Source: Asticcacaulis taihuensis (lineage in GTDB: Bacteria > Pseudomonadota > Alphaproteobacteria > Caulobacterales > Caulobacteraceae). Taken from it: a DNA stretch of 64,000 nucleotides. Positions 37,230 through 44,947 of the stretch are shown piece by piece (within the stretch, counting starts at the first letter, position 1; each line of letters opens with the position of its first letter). The notes under the pieces are model-generated. The model ran no database searches and had not been told where the DNA came from. It saw nothing but the letters and a program-made list of their open reading frames with translations. The DNA lies in assembly GCF_900100255.1 (NCBI RefSeq), contig NZ_FMTS01000001.1:868001-932000 (forward strand), written 5' to 3'. A program made the translations under genes and the position numbers.

Positions 37230-38572
37230 CTCAAGCGCCAGAGCCCCGCCCCGTGAGTCGGAATACGGGCCGTGAAACGCCCGCTGACCTTATCCAGGTC
37301 GGTACGTGCCCACAGATCGCGCACCTTCGCGCTTTTGCGTCCCAATATGCCCAGGTCGAAGCTCAGTTCGGCGTCATCGGGCGTAGTATTGAACAGTGCC
37401 AGGTAATGATCGCCATTTTCGGCCCGTGCCGTCCAGACACGCCGGCCATCGGCCAGGAAATGCGGCTGGTTGTCATGGCTCGACTGGTTGACGGCAATCA
37501 CCTCATCGTTTGTCAGGAGATCGAGCGTCGGTTGATCGAGGTGACGCAGATCGCCGCCCATGATCAGCGGCGAACGCGCAATCGACCACAGGGTCATCAG
37601 CGTCTTCTGCTCCGCCGGGGTGAACTTGGTGTCGCGGTTGCCAAGCGCCAGCCGCCCCAATGGCAGCATGTCGGCATCCGGCCAGCCGCCGATCGTGCGG
37701 TGTTCGTTCCAGTTTTCCAGCCGCGTGAACTGCGCCTCAAGCAGCGGCCACTCGTCCCAGAAATCATCGCTGATCCGCCACATCTGGGCGTATTTCCGCA
37801 CATGAGCGGCACGCGGCACCGGCGTTTCGCCAGGCGACAGGCTTAGGATGATCGGCCGGCCGGTCTTGACAATGGCTGCATGCGCCGCCTCGATTTCCGG
37901 CGCGTGCGCGTCATAAGGCCGGCTCATGTCGTCCATCTTGACGAAATCGACGCCCCAGGAGGCATAGAGGGTGAACACGCTGTCATAATAGGCTTGCGCA
38001 CCCGGCTTCGTCATATCGACGCCGTACATATCCGGGTTCCAGGGGCAGATGCTTTCCATATTGGCAATATCCCGCGCATGGAATTGGGTACCAAATACCG
38101 GCAGGTTCTGCTCGACCGCCAGACGCGGTATACCGCGCATCAGATGAATGCCGAATTGCAGGCCCAGGGCGTGAACCTGATCGGCAATGGCCTTGAAGCC
38201 TTTGCCATCCGTCGCCGAGGGAAAACGGTTCGGCGCCGGCAACAGGCGGCCATAGCCGTCCATGGTCGGGACCGGTTTGGCGGCATAGGTGTAGCTGGTG
38301 GCGCCGGGCTCGTACCACTGAATATCGATGGTAAAGACCGTATAGCCGTGCGGTTTCAGCTTGTCGGCCATGATTTGTGCTGTTTCCAGCGCCTGGGCCT
38401 CGTTGATGGTAGTGGCGAAACTGTTCCAGCTATTCCAGCCCATCGGCGGCCGTGGCGCCAGTGCCGCCCCCGGCGCGGCGTGGGACTCTTTGGCAGACGC
38501 CAAAAAAGGCAAGGCGCCGGTTCCGGCAATCAGGCCGTACATCAGGCTGCGGCGGCTGGTGGTCAGGTTCAT
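37226..38572 (-). CDS. Glycoside hydrolase family 27 alpha-galactosidase
   Basis: This exported enzyme should release terminal alpha-galactose from oligosaccharides. The N-terminus holds a twin-arginine-like signal (SRRSLMYG followed by a hydrophobic stretch and ASAKESHAA). The catalytic barrel starts with PPMGWNSWNSF. The nucleophile lies in the VDFVKMDDMSRP segment, and SPLIMGGDLRHLDQPTLDLLTNDEVIAVNQ is a family mark. The ATG at 38572 is chosen over 38626 because GGGAGCGAG lies just upstream and the signal then starts the protein. Alpha-N-acetylgalactosaminidase activity is possible. Confidence 0.9.
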   Translation of the reverse strand: MNLTTSRRSLMYGLIAGTGALPFLASAKESHAAPGAALAPRPPMGWNSWNSFATTINEAQALETAQIMADKLKPHGYTVFTIDIQWYEPGATSYTYAAKPVPTMDGYGRLLPAPNRFPSATDGKGFKAIADQVHALGLQFGIHLMRGIPRLAVEQNLPVFGTQFHARDIANMESICPWNPDMYGVDMTKPGAQAYYDSVFTLYASWGVDFVKMDDMSRPYDAHAPEIEAAHAAIVKTGRPIILSLSPGETPVPRAAHVRKYAQMWRISDDFWDEWPLLEAQFTRLENWNEHRTIGGWPDADMLPLGRLALGNRDTKFTPAEQKTLMTLWSIARSPLIMGGDLRHLDQPTLDLLTNDEVIAVNQSSHDNQPHFLADGRRVWTARAENGDHYLALFNTTPDDAELSFDLGILGRKSAKVRDLWARTDLDKVSGRFTARIPTHGAGLWRLS

Positions 38573-38713
38573 GGTCTCGCTCCCGTTTATTGTCTGAGTA
38601 ATATCAGCCTGATTGTAAAAATCCACCCCCTCAAACGCTTTATGGACATTTTATACGGCCTCCGGGGTATCGGCATAATAACCTTACGGAGAGGCGCGTA
38701 GAGTATGGCCAGA

Positions 38714-38731
38714 TGTCATTTAAAAATGACA
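38714..38731. promoter_or_regulatory. 18-base palindrome TGTCATTT-AA-AAATGACA
   Basis: This is a perfect eight-base inverted repeat with an AA centre, located in the 217-base divergent gap between the GH27 gene and the gene at 38790. A TTGACC hexamer that could be a -35 element follows about 13 bases later on the plus strand. It is probably a regulator site for one or both genes. The regulator is unknown. Confidence 0.4.
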
Positions 38732-38789
38732 AAAAATCAAAGCGTTGACCTTTCTGGTCCGCAGTTTCTCACATACCCAGGAGATATCC

Positions 38790-39782
38790 ATGGCCACGAC
38801 CGGATCTTCCCAAACATCACAGGACAAAGGCGCCAGCAAGATCAAAAAAGGCGCCGCGGCACGCATTCAGCGCGACAATGATATGGATAATGAACGGAAT
38901 CATGCCACGCACCAGGAAAGCCGGGACCGGGACGAACACAGGCATTTTCATGCGGCGGATACGCAGGATATCGAGCGTTCGCAATCTTCGGCCCGGGCCC
39001 AAAAACGCGAAAAGGGCTGGGAAGACAAGGATGGCGGCCGCGAGAACTGGCGCGGCGAAACGGCCGCAGACCGCAATTACACCCATTCCGACTATTCGCA
39101 CTATAATGACGACAGCCGGGCCTATCAGTCCTTTAGCCGCTCCGGTGGCAATCGCTCGGCCGGCAGCCGCTATGTCCAGATGGGGCATGGCGCCAATCGC
39201 CGCCCGGACGATGGTTATGGCGATCCGATGAACGAGGTGGACCGCCGCTATCTCAGTCATGAACGCGGCTATTCCGGCGCCCGACTGGACGACCGTCGCT
39301 GGCATGAGGACGACCGGGGGCATTATGACGGCAACCGCGCTGAACGCGATCGGGATGACCTGAACGACCGGCAAAATGGCTGGCAGGCAAACGTCCGCGT
39401 CGACAATCGGGATGATGAACGCCGCCATCCCGACGACCGGCGCTTCCAGAACAATTGGCGTGACCGGCAGTGGCGCGAAACCGCCTATCGCAGTGGTGCG
39501 CATGAGTGGCGCCCAAATGATGACTGGCGCAACGAACAGCGCAACGGCAGCGAATACGACCGTGACCGCGGCTCCTATGGCAATTCCCGTTTCCGTGACG
39601 ACGATTACGGTTATCGCGCCTCACGTCCGGACGAACGCGATTATGGACACGAGGACGATCGCAGCGATCCGCGCCAGCCGCGCGGCTACAGCGCCACTTC
39701 GGAGCGCGATTTCGAGGATCGCAACCCGTCGCGTGAGTGGGAACGCAACCCGCCTCATACCGGCCGGGGGCGACGTTGCTGA
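38790..39782 (+). CDS. Intrinsically disordered Arg/Asp/Tyr-rich protein
   Basis: The 330-residue protein is almost wholly low-complexity: Arg, Asp, Glu, Tyr, His, Asn and Gly dominate, aliphatic residues are scarce, and short units such as DDRRW, NRAERD and RRHPDDRRF recur. The N-terminus (residues 1-40) is Lys/Ala-rich. The only Cys is the last residue, after GRGRR. AGGAGA upstream supports the ATG at 38790. Its composition resembles RNA-binding or condensate-forming proteins, which is an inference. The CBS gene follows 38 bases later and may share its transcript. Confidence 0.65.
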   Translation: MATTGSSQTSQDKGASKIKKGAAARIQRDNDMDNERNHATHQESRDRDEHRHFHAADTQDIERSQSSARAQKREKGWEDKDGGRENWRGETAADRNYTHSDYSHYNDDSRAYQSFSRSGGNRSAGSRYVQMGHGANRRPDDGYGDPMNEVDRRYLSHERGYSGARLDDRRWHEDDRGHYDGNRAERDRDDLNDRQNGWQANVRVDNRDDERRHPDDRRFQNNWRDRQWRETAYRSGAHEWRPNDDWRNEQRNGSEYDRDRGSYGNSRFRDDDYGYRASRPDERDYGHEDDRSDPRQPRGYSATSERDFEDRNPSREWERNPPHTGRGRRC

Positions 39783-39820
39783 ACCGACGGATTTTCGTCC
39801 GTCAACCACAGGAGGAAAAG

Positions 39821-40231
39821 ATGCACGTCAAGGATATCATGAGTACCGATTTTCACATCGCCAGCCCGCAGACCACCCTGCGGCAGGCGGCGGAAATGAT
39901 GCGCGATGGCGATTTCGGCTACCTGCCGGTCGGCGATGGCGTCAAATTGAAGGGCGCGGTGACGGACCGCGATATCGTCATTCGCGCCGTGGCCGCAGGC
40001 ATGGGACCGGATACACATCTGAGCGATGTCATGTCGGAAACCATTGTCTACTGTTTCGAGGATGACGACCTGCGCGAAGCCGCCGATGTGATGAAACGCG
40101 AGCAGATCCGGCGCCTGGCGGTGCTGAATGACAGCAAGCGCCTGGTCGGCGTCATCACGCTGGGCGATATTGCCCGCGCCGATGAACAAAGACTGGCCGG
40201 TGAGATCGAACTTCAGGTGGCCCAGATTTAA
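39821..40231 (+). CDS. CBS domain pair protein
   Basis: The 136-residue protein consists of two CBS motifs: VKDIMSTDFHIASPQTTLRQAAEMMRDGDFGYLPVGDG with TDRDIVIRAVA, and SDVMSETIVYCFEDDDLREAADVMKREQIRRLAVLND with LVGVITLGDIA. Such stand-alone Bateman modules bind adenine nucleotides. A strong AGGAGG stands before the ATG. No catalytic domain is attached, so the partner is unknown. Its stop overlaps the next convergent gene. Confidence 0.9.
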   Translation: MHVKDIMSTDFHIASPQTTLRQAAEMMRDGDFGYLPVGDGVKLKGAVTDRDIVIRAVAAGMGPDTHLSDVMSETIVYCFEDDDLREAADVMKREQIRRLAVLNDSKRLVGVITLGDIARADEQRLAGEIELQVAQI

Positions 40232-40392
40232 GCCACTAGATCGTTTATAAAGCCAGCCAGGAAGAAGGCTGTATAGGCGCCGAAGGCCGCCAGGCCGAGC
40301 AAAGACAACCCAAGGCCGATCCACGCCACGGCGTCCATTTCGGCGTGAGCGGTGTTCGCGCGAACATTATGGTGGTCGTTATAGATTTGCAT
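40228..40392 (-). CDS. 54-residue single- or double-span membrane protein
   Basis: This mini gene begins at the ATG at 40392 with AGGAGG six bases before it, which is among the best ribosome sites in the window. The protein has a polar head (about 20 residues, with NDHH and NTAHAE) and a hydrophobic tail of about 30 residues (VAWIGLGLSLLGLAAFGAY-TAFFLAGF), enough for one long or two short membrane helices. Function unknown. It is divergent from the triple YbjQ gene. Confidence 0.65.
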   Translation of the reverse strand: MQIYNDHHNVRANTAHAEMDAVAWIGLGLSLLGLAAFGAYTAFFLAGFINDLVA

Positions 40393-40564
40393 ACCCGCCT
40401 CCTGTAAATTCAGCGAGCCTGATCTTTTAGGCGTAATGTTGCAGTTGTGGACATCACTCCCGAATATAAATCCCAGATAAGCCGAAAAGCGTCGGCGACC
40501 GTTGACTTTTCGCGTGAAAAGCCGCCACCCTTGCCCTTCCAGATGCAAAGCAAGGAACGCGGTT

Positions 40565-41689
40565 ATGGCAAAAGTTACCGGACTGTCGGGCAATGAAATC
40601 TACTGCATGGCGCTCAAGGGCTATTCGGCCGGCGAGCTTGTGGTGGGCAACAGCGTCAATTCCATGGGCTTTCTCGGTTCGCTGGGCGCCGGGCTGAACA
40701 ATATCCTGGGCGGTGAAATCCCGCAGGTCACCCAGGCCATCCAAGACGGACGGATGCACGCCTTCGCCCGCATGGCCAAGGAGGCGCAAAATCACGGCGC
40801 TTCAGGCGTCGCCGGCGTTTCCGGTGACCTGCGCGCCTTTTCCGGCAATACGGAATTTCTGTTTGTCGGCAGTTGCGTCTTCTCGAAAAGCGGGGGCGGC
40901 GACTTCTTCACCACTGCGGGCAATGCTCAGGAACTGTGGTGCCATATGGATGCCGGTTACCGGCCGATCCAGCATGTCTTCGGCAATATCGCCTATTCCA
41001 TGGGGATTGGTGGCGGCTTTATCGGCGCGCTCAAGCAACTGGGCCGCGGCGAGATTTCGGAATATTCCGACGTCTTCAACAAGACCCGCCACAAGGCGCT
41101 GGACCGCATCACTGCGGCAGCGCGGGCCGATGGTGCCAATGCGGTGCTGGGCATCCGCACCACCATCCTGCCGTGGATGGGCACGCATGAAATGGTCATG
41201 ACCGGCACGGCGGCACATCATCCGGGCCTCGATAGTGATCATGTGGTCACCTCCGACCTGACCGGCGAGGAACTGTGGTCGATGGCAAGCCTTGGCTACG
41301 CGCCGATGAAGCTTTTGATGTCGACCTCGATCTATTCGCTGGGCCTGGTCGGCGGTATATTCTCGGCGCTCAAATCCTTTGCCAAGGGGGAGATCAGCGA
41401 ACTGACCTCACTGGTGCATGACGCCCGCGAACATGCGCTCGATCGCCTGAAGGCGGAGGCCGATTCCATCGGCGCCGAGGAGGTTGTGGGGGTGAAGACC
41501 TACATCATCGAGATCGGCCAGGGCCTGATCGAGTTCATGGCCATAGGCACGGCGGTACGCAAGGCGTCCGGCATGGCGACGGCCACGCAGATGATGCCGG
41601 CCCAAGCCATTGTCCACGACAAGGATACCTGGATGGATTCGGATATGGGCATGTCGCTGATGCGTCCGGCGGATAGCCAGGGGGCGTGA
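40565..41689 (+). CDS. Triple YbjQ (DUF74) domain protein
   Basis: Three related segments lie in tandem at about residues 1-120, 121-235 and 236-345. Each has a copy of the pattern VxNSVxSxGFxGxL / FGNIAYSMGIGGG / MSTSIYSLGLVGG, followed by GE-I--x-T/S-x-L, then H-AL-R-x-x-A-x-GA-x-V-G-V. Single YbjQ proteins form a pentameric beta barrel once proposed to bind metals. Here one chain supplies three units. AAGGAA supports the ATG at 40565. It overlaps the next gene by four bases. Confidence 0.8.
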   Translation: MAKVTGLSGNEIYCMALKGYSAGELVVGNSVNSMGFLGSLGAGLNNILGGEIPQVTQAIQDGRMHAFARMAKEAQNHGASGVAGVSGDLRAFSGNTEFLFVGSCVFSKSGGGDFFTTAGNAQELWCHMDAGYRPIQHVFGNIAYSMGIGGGFIGALKQLGRGEISEYSDVFNKTRHKALDRITAAARADGANAVLGIRTTILPWMGTHEMVMTGTAAHHPGLDSDHVVTSDLTGEELWSMASLGYAPMKLLMSTSIYSLGLVGGIFSALKSFAKGEISELTSLVHDAREHALDRLKAEADSIGAEEVVGVKTYIIEIGQGLIEFMAIGTAVRKASGMATATQMMPAQAIVHDKDTWMDSDMGMSLMRPADSQGA

Positions 41690-42264
41690 CACCGCTCCTC
41701 AATGATATTGCCGCCTGCACAGTATGCGCCACACACCTGCTATTGGGACCAAGGCCGGTGGTTCAGGCCGGCGATCCACGCGCGAAAATACGGATTATCG
41801 GTCAGGCGCCCGGCCTGAAGGTACATATGTCGGGTATCCCTTTCAATGACGCGTCAGGTGATCGTCTGCGCGACTGGCTGGGCGTGACGCCGGCGCAGTT
41901 CTATGACGAAAGCCTGTTCGCCATCATGCCGATGGGCTTCTGCTATCCTGGCCGAGGTAAAGGCGGCGACAATCCCCCGCGCCCGGAATGCGCACCGCTG
42001 TGGCATGAGCGCGTGCGCGCCACCCTGCCCGATATCAAACTGACCCTGCTCATCGGCGCATACGCGCAGGCCCATTACCTCGGCTCTCGCCGCAAGGCCA
42101 CACTGGGGGACACCGTCCGCGCCTGGCGGGACTATATTGATGACGGCTACCTGCCGCTCGTCCATCCCTCCCCTCGCAACCAGATATGGCTAAAGCGCAA
42201 TCCGTGGTTCGAGACGGAGATCGTGCCCTATCTGCGTTCCACCATAATGACAGCGCTAACATAA
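41686..42264 (+). CDS. Uracil-DNA glycosylase family protein with Fe-S ligands
   Basis: The protein should excise uracil or a related damaged base. Motif 1 reads IIGQAPGLKVHMSGIPF and motif 2 HPSPRN near residue 160. Four cysteines are spaced as in Fe-S UDGs: C11-x2-C14 and a later C-x15-C flanking YPGRGKGG. The start is GTG, overlapping the triple YbjQ stop (GTGA), hence coupled translation. Several Fe-S UDG families exist and I cannot assign the exact one. Confidence 0.85.
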   Translation: MTPLLNDIAACTVCATHLLLGPRPVVQAGDPRAKIRIIGQAPGLKVHMSGIPFNDASGDRLRDWLGVTPAQFYDESLFAIMPMGFCYPGRGKGGDNPPRPECAPLWHERVRATLPDIKLTLLIGAYAQAHYLGSRRKATLGDTVRAWRDYIDDGYLPLVHPSPRNQIWLKRNPWFETEIVPYLRSTIMTALT

Positions 42265-42321
42265 TTTACGCGACCTCGGGTCCGGCTTTGTGGTAATAAG
42301 GGCGAAATAAAGACCGCCTCC

Positions 42322-43053
42322 ATGTTTGACCGTACCCAGCGCTACCTGTTCGAGGATTTTGTCAGGGATACCCAGGCCGCCCAGACGGGCGAGGCCCTGT
42401 TCGCGCACCTGCAACGCAGCGTCAGCCAATATGGCTATGACCAGATGATTTTTTCGATCGCTCACGATCCGCTGCTGCCAAAATCTCATCAGCGGCCGAA
42501 CATCTTCAACACCTATCCGGATGACTGGCAAAAAACCTATCTGGAAAAGGACTATGCCCGTCTCGATCCGGTGCTCCACGCAGCCCTTACGCACTCTTCC
42601 GGCTTCACTTGGGAAAACCTGAAAGCCACTTCCACCTATACGCCGGCCCAGACCCGTTTCATGAACGAAGCCGTCGATGCGGGCCTGAACAATGGCATAG
42701 CCGTGCCCATGCGGGCGCTGAAGGCTGTAGGCGGAGTCGGGCTAGCGGCCTCCACACCGAATGACGGCGCATACGCCCATCTCGATCTGATCAATGCCCT
42801 GTGTACGCAGTTTTATCTGTCCTACCGCCGGCTTTACGCCCGCCCGGCGCCGACGTTCAGCCTCTCGCCCAGGGAGACGGAAGTTCTGACATGGATTGCC
42901 GCCGGGAAAACGGACGAAGAGATTGCCGTCATCCTGGGCATCAGCCGCAATACGGTCGATACCCACCTGCGCAGCATCTTCCGCAAGCTTGACGCCACCA
43001 ACCGGGTCTCGGCCGTGGTGACCGGATTGACACAGGGGCATATCTGTCCGTAA
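42322..43053 (+). CDS. LuxR-type regulator with autoinducer-binding domain (solo)
   Basis: The N-terminal domain (residues 1-165) retains ligand-pocket marks of AHL receptors: YPDDWQKTYLEKDYARLDPVL with Trp, Tyr and Asp-Pro, then FTWENL, and NNGIAVPM. The C-terminal HTH (about 178-240) reads SPRETEVLTWIAAGKTDEEIAVILGISRNTVDTHLRSIFRKL. No luxI synthase lies in the window, so it may answer to a foreign or plant signal or to a synthase elsewhere. A paralogue follows 72 bases later. Confidence 0.88.
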   Translation: MFDRTQRYLFEDFVRDTQAAQTGEALFAHLQRSVSQYGYDQMIFSIAHDPLLPKSHQRPNIFNTYPDDWQKTYLEKDYARLDPVLHAALTHSSGFTWENLKATSTYTPAQTRFMNEAVDAGLNNGIAVPMRALKAVGGVGLAASTPNDGAYAHLDLINALCTQFYLSYRRLYARPAPTFSLSPRETEVLTWIAAGKTDEEIAVILGISRNTVDTHLRSIFRKLDATNRVSAVVTGLTQGHICP

Positions 43054-43125
43054 CGCTGTTGCGAATTTGCGCGCCCGTTTCGCGGCGCCATGTTAATAAA
43101 GAGCCGCTTGATGAGATTTGGCTCC

Positions 43126-43884
43126 ATGTTTGATTCTGAACAGCGCTATCAGTTTGAGGATTTTATCACCGACACCCGGCAGGTGACGGAGGATGCCGAT
43201 CTGTTTCGCCTGCTGAAAAAGGCCGTGGCGCAGCATGGTTATGATCGCATCAGCCTGTGGGTGATCGATGATCCGGACCTGCCGCAGCGCGTGCATGGCC
43301 GCGGCGTCCTGCACAATTTCCCCGAAGAACTGCGTGATTTCTACAAGGAAAACAACTGCGATTCCTATGATCCGGTGATGCAGGCGCTTAAGGTCCGGAC
43401 CGGCAGCCTGGACTGGGAAACACATGAAAAACGCTCTCAGTACAAACCGGCCCAGACGCGCCTTTACAATGTGGCGCGCGAGGGGGGGCTGCATAATGGG
43501 GTATCGACACCGATCTGGGGCCGCAACGGATTGATGGCCAGCCTGGGCCTGGCCTCGGCGGAAAAACAGGATGCCACCCATGCGCGCACCCAGGCCAATC
43601 TGGACCTGATCGGCGCCCTCACAGCGCAGTTTTATCTCAGCTATAAGCGGCTGAATGCCCGCCCGCCCTCACCGTACCGTCCCGCCACGGGAGTAACGCC
43701 TAAGGAAGCCGAAATCCTCAGTTGGGTGGCCTCCGGCAAGACCGATGCGGAAATCGCCATTATCCTGGGTATCAGCCGCAATACGGTCGATACACATATG
43801 CGCCATGTCTTTGCCAAGCTGGGCGCCCACAGCCGCGTAACGGCAGTGGTAAAGGCCATCGCCGAAGGTATTGTTCATCCCTGA
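43126..43884 (+). CDS. LuxR-type regulator, second tandem copy
   Basis: The protein is a diverged paralogue of the preceding gene. The start at 43126 is chosen to align MFDSEQRYQFEDF with MFDRTQRYLFEDF. In the ligand region the first conserved Trp is replaced (NFPEELRDFYKENNCDSYDPV), while Asp-Pro and LDWETH remain. The HTH (PKEAEILSWVASGKTDAEIAIILGISRNTVDTHMRHVFAKLG) is intact. The altered pocket suggests a different ligand from the first copy, or none. Confidence 0.85.
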   Translation: MFDSEQRYQFEDFITDTRQVTEDADLFRLLKKAVAQHGYDRISLWVIDDPDLPQRVHGRGVLHNFPEELRDFYKENNCDSYDPVMQALKVRTGSLDWETHEKRSQYKPAQTRLYNVAREGGLHNGVSTPIWGRNGLMASLGLASAEKQDATHARTQANLDLIGALTAQFYLSYKRLNARPPSPYRPATGVTPKEAEILSWVASGKTDAEIAIILGISRNTVDTHMRHVFAKLGAHSRVTAVVKAIAEGIVHP

Positions 43885-43970
43885 GCCTGCCGGATCACGA
43901 ATTCTCGTGATAGCGCGACACAGATGACTGTGATTGTCTTAGCCTGATGCGTAGCGTTTCAGAGGCGGAC

Positions 43971-44222
43971 ATGTCCAGCAGGGTCGAGTCAGGGAAAAAG
44001 CCTTTTCCAGAACCACTGACACATGACGAAACATGTATGGAGGTTCTTGAACGCCTGGAGGAACTGAAATGCCTGGCGCTCCAAACCGGGGATCATGAAC
44101 TGGTCGATGGCCTGGATTATGTTTTCGAACGGTTCATCACGCGCTACTGCGATTCCAAGCACGCCGAACTGAATGCCCGGATGCGCCGGCATTTCCATCC
44201 ACCCAAAGCGTATATGAATTAA
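43971..44222 (+). CDS. Small hypothetical protein downstream of the LuxR pair
   Basis: This 83-residue protein starts at the ATG at 43971 with AGAGG six bases upstream; an earlier ATG at 43947 lacks a site. The chain is helical and charged (CMEVLERLEELKCLALQTGDHELVDGLDYVFERFI), with three Cys, and ends with RRHFHPPKAYMN. No family is recognised and no export signal is seen. Confidence 0.55.
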   Translation: MSSRVESGKKPFPEPLTHDETCMEVLERLEELKCLALQTGDHELVDGLDYVFERFITRYCDSKHAELNARMRRHFHPPKAYMN

Positions 44223-44286
44223 AGACTTCGCTATTCAGGAGGCACCGCTCCGATTGGAGCTTGCACCGGGGGGCGCGGGGGGCCAG

Positions 44287-44328
44287 AATTGTCCGCACAT
44301 ACGGGAGGCAACCTATGTGCGGACAATT
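44287..44328 (+). promoter_or_regulatory. Perfect 15-base hairpin over the SRAP start codon
   Basis: AATTGTCCGCACATA (44287-44301) and TATGTGCGGACAATT (44314-44328) are exact reverse complements. The 12-base loop CGGGAGGCAACC contains the Shine-Dalgarno sequence, and the ATG start (44315) lies in the right arm. In the mRNA this would lock the start codon in a stem and expose the ribosome site in the loop. A DNA-level operator is the alternative. Confidence 0.75.
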
Positions 44329-44947
44329 TGAGGCCGCCCTCTATCTCAACTATCTGAAAAATACCCTGCACCTGCCGGATGCGCCTGATCAGGTAGAATT
44401 TGGCCAGCCGTCAAGGGTGGTGCCGACCGGCGGCGCGCCGATCGTGATCGAAAACCCGGAAAGCGGCCGGCTGGAAGTCATACTGGCGCGTTTCGGACTG
44501 ATACCGCACTGGTATTCCGGCGCATTGAAGGACTGGAAAGCCACCACCTTCAATGCAAGGCTGGATACGGTAACGGAAAAGCGTGTCTTCCAGGGGGCCT
44601 GGAAATACCGTCACGCCGTTGTGCCGGCCGATTGTTTCTATGAATGGTCCGGCGAGAAAAATACTCGCCGCAAATGGTGCCTCACGCGCGCTGACAACCA
44701 GCCCCTGGCTTTTGCCGGCCTCTGGGACTGTGCAAACCTGACGGAGGGTGAAATCTGGAGTTTCACCCTGCTGACCCGCAATGCCGGCCATGATATGGTC
44801 CCCATCCATGACCGCGAACCGGTTATACTGGCCCCGGACCAATGGGATAACTGGCTGCGTCGCAAGCCGGTCGATCTGACGGCCTCCGTATCGCTCCGGC
44901 TCCAGGCGGAAACACCCGTGGCGCCCATGCAGGGCTCGCTGTTCTGA
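44315..44947 (+). CDS. SRAP (YedK/HMCES) abasic-site DNA-protein crosslink enzyme
   Basis: The protein shields abasic sites in single-stranded DNA by forming a thiazolidine link with its Cys2. The N-terminus is MCGQF after removal of Met, the conserved Asn is in TTFNARLDTV, the glutamate in ADCFYEWSG and the active His in IHDREPVIL. All key residues are present in 210 residues. GGGAGG upstream fixes the start at 44315. A strong hairpin covers that start. A nearby uracil-DNA glycosylase, which makes abasic sites, fits the same repair theme. Confidence 0.92.
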   Translation: MCGQFEAALYLNYLKNTLHLPDAPDQVEFGQPSRVVPTGGAPIVIENPESGRLEVILARFGLIPHWYSGALKDWKATTFNARLDTVTEKRVFQGAWKYRHAVVPADCFYEWSGEKNTRRKWCLTRADNQPLAFAGLWDCANLTEGEIWSFTLLTRNAGHDMVPIHDREPVILAPDQWDNWLRRKPVDLTASVSLRLQAETPVAPMQGSLF

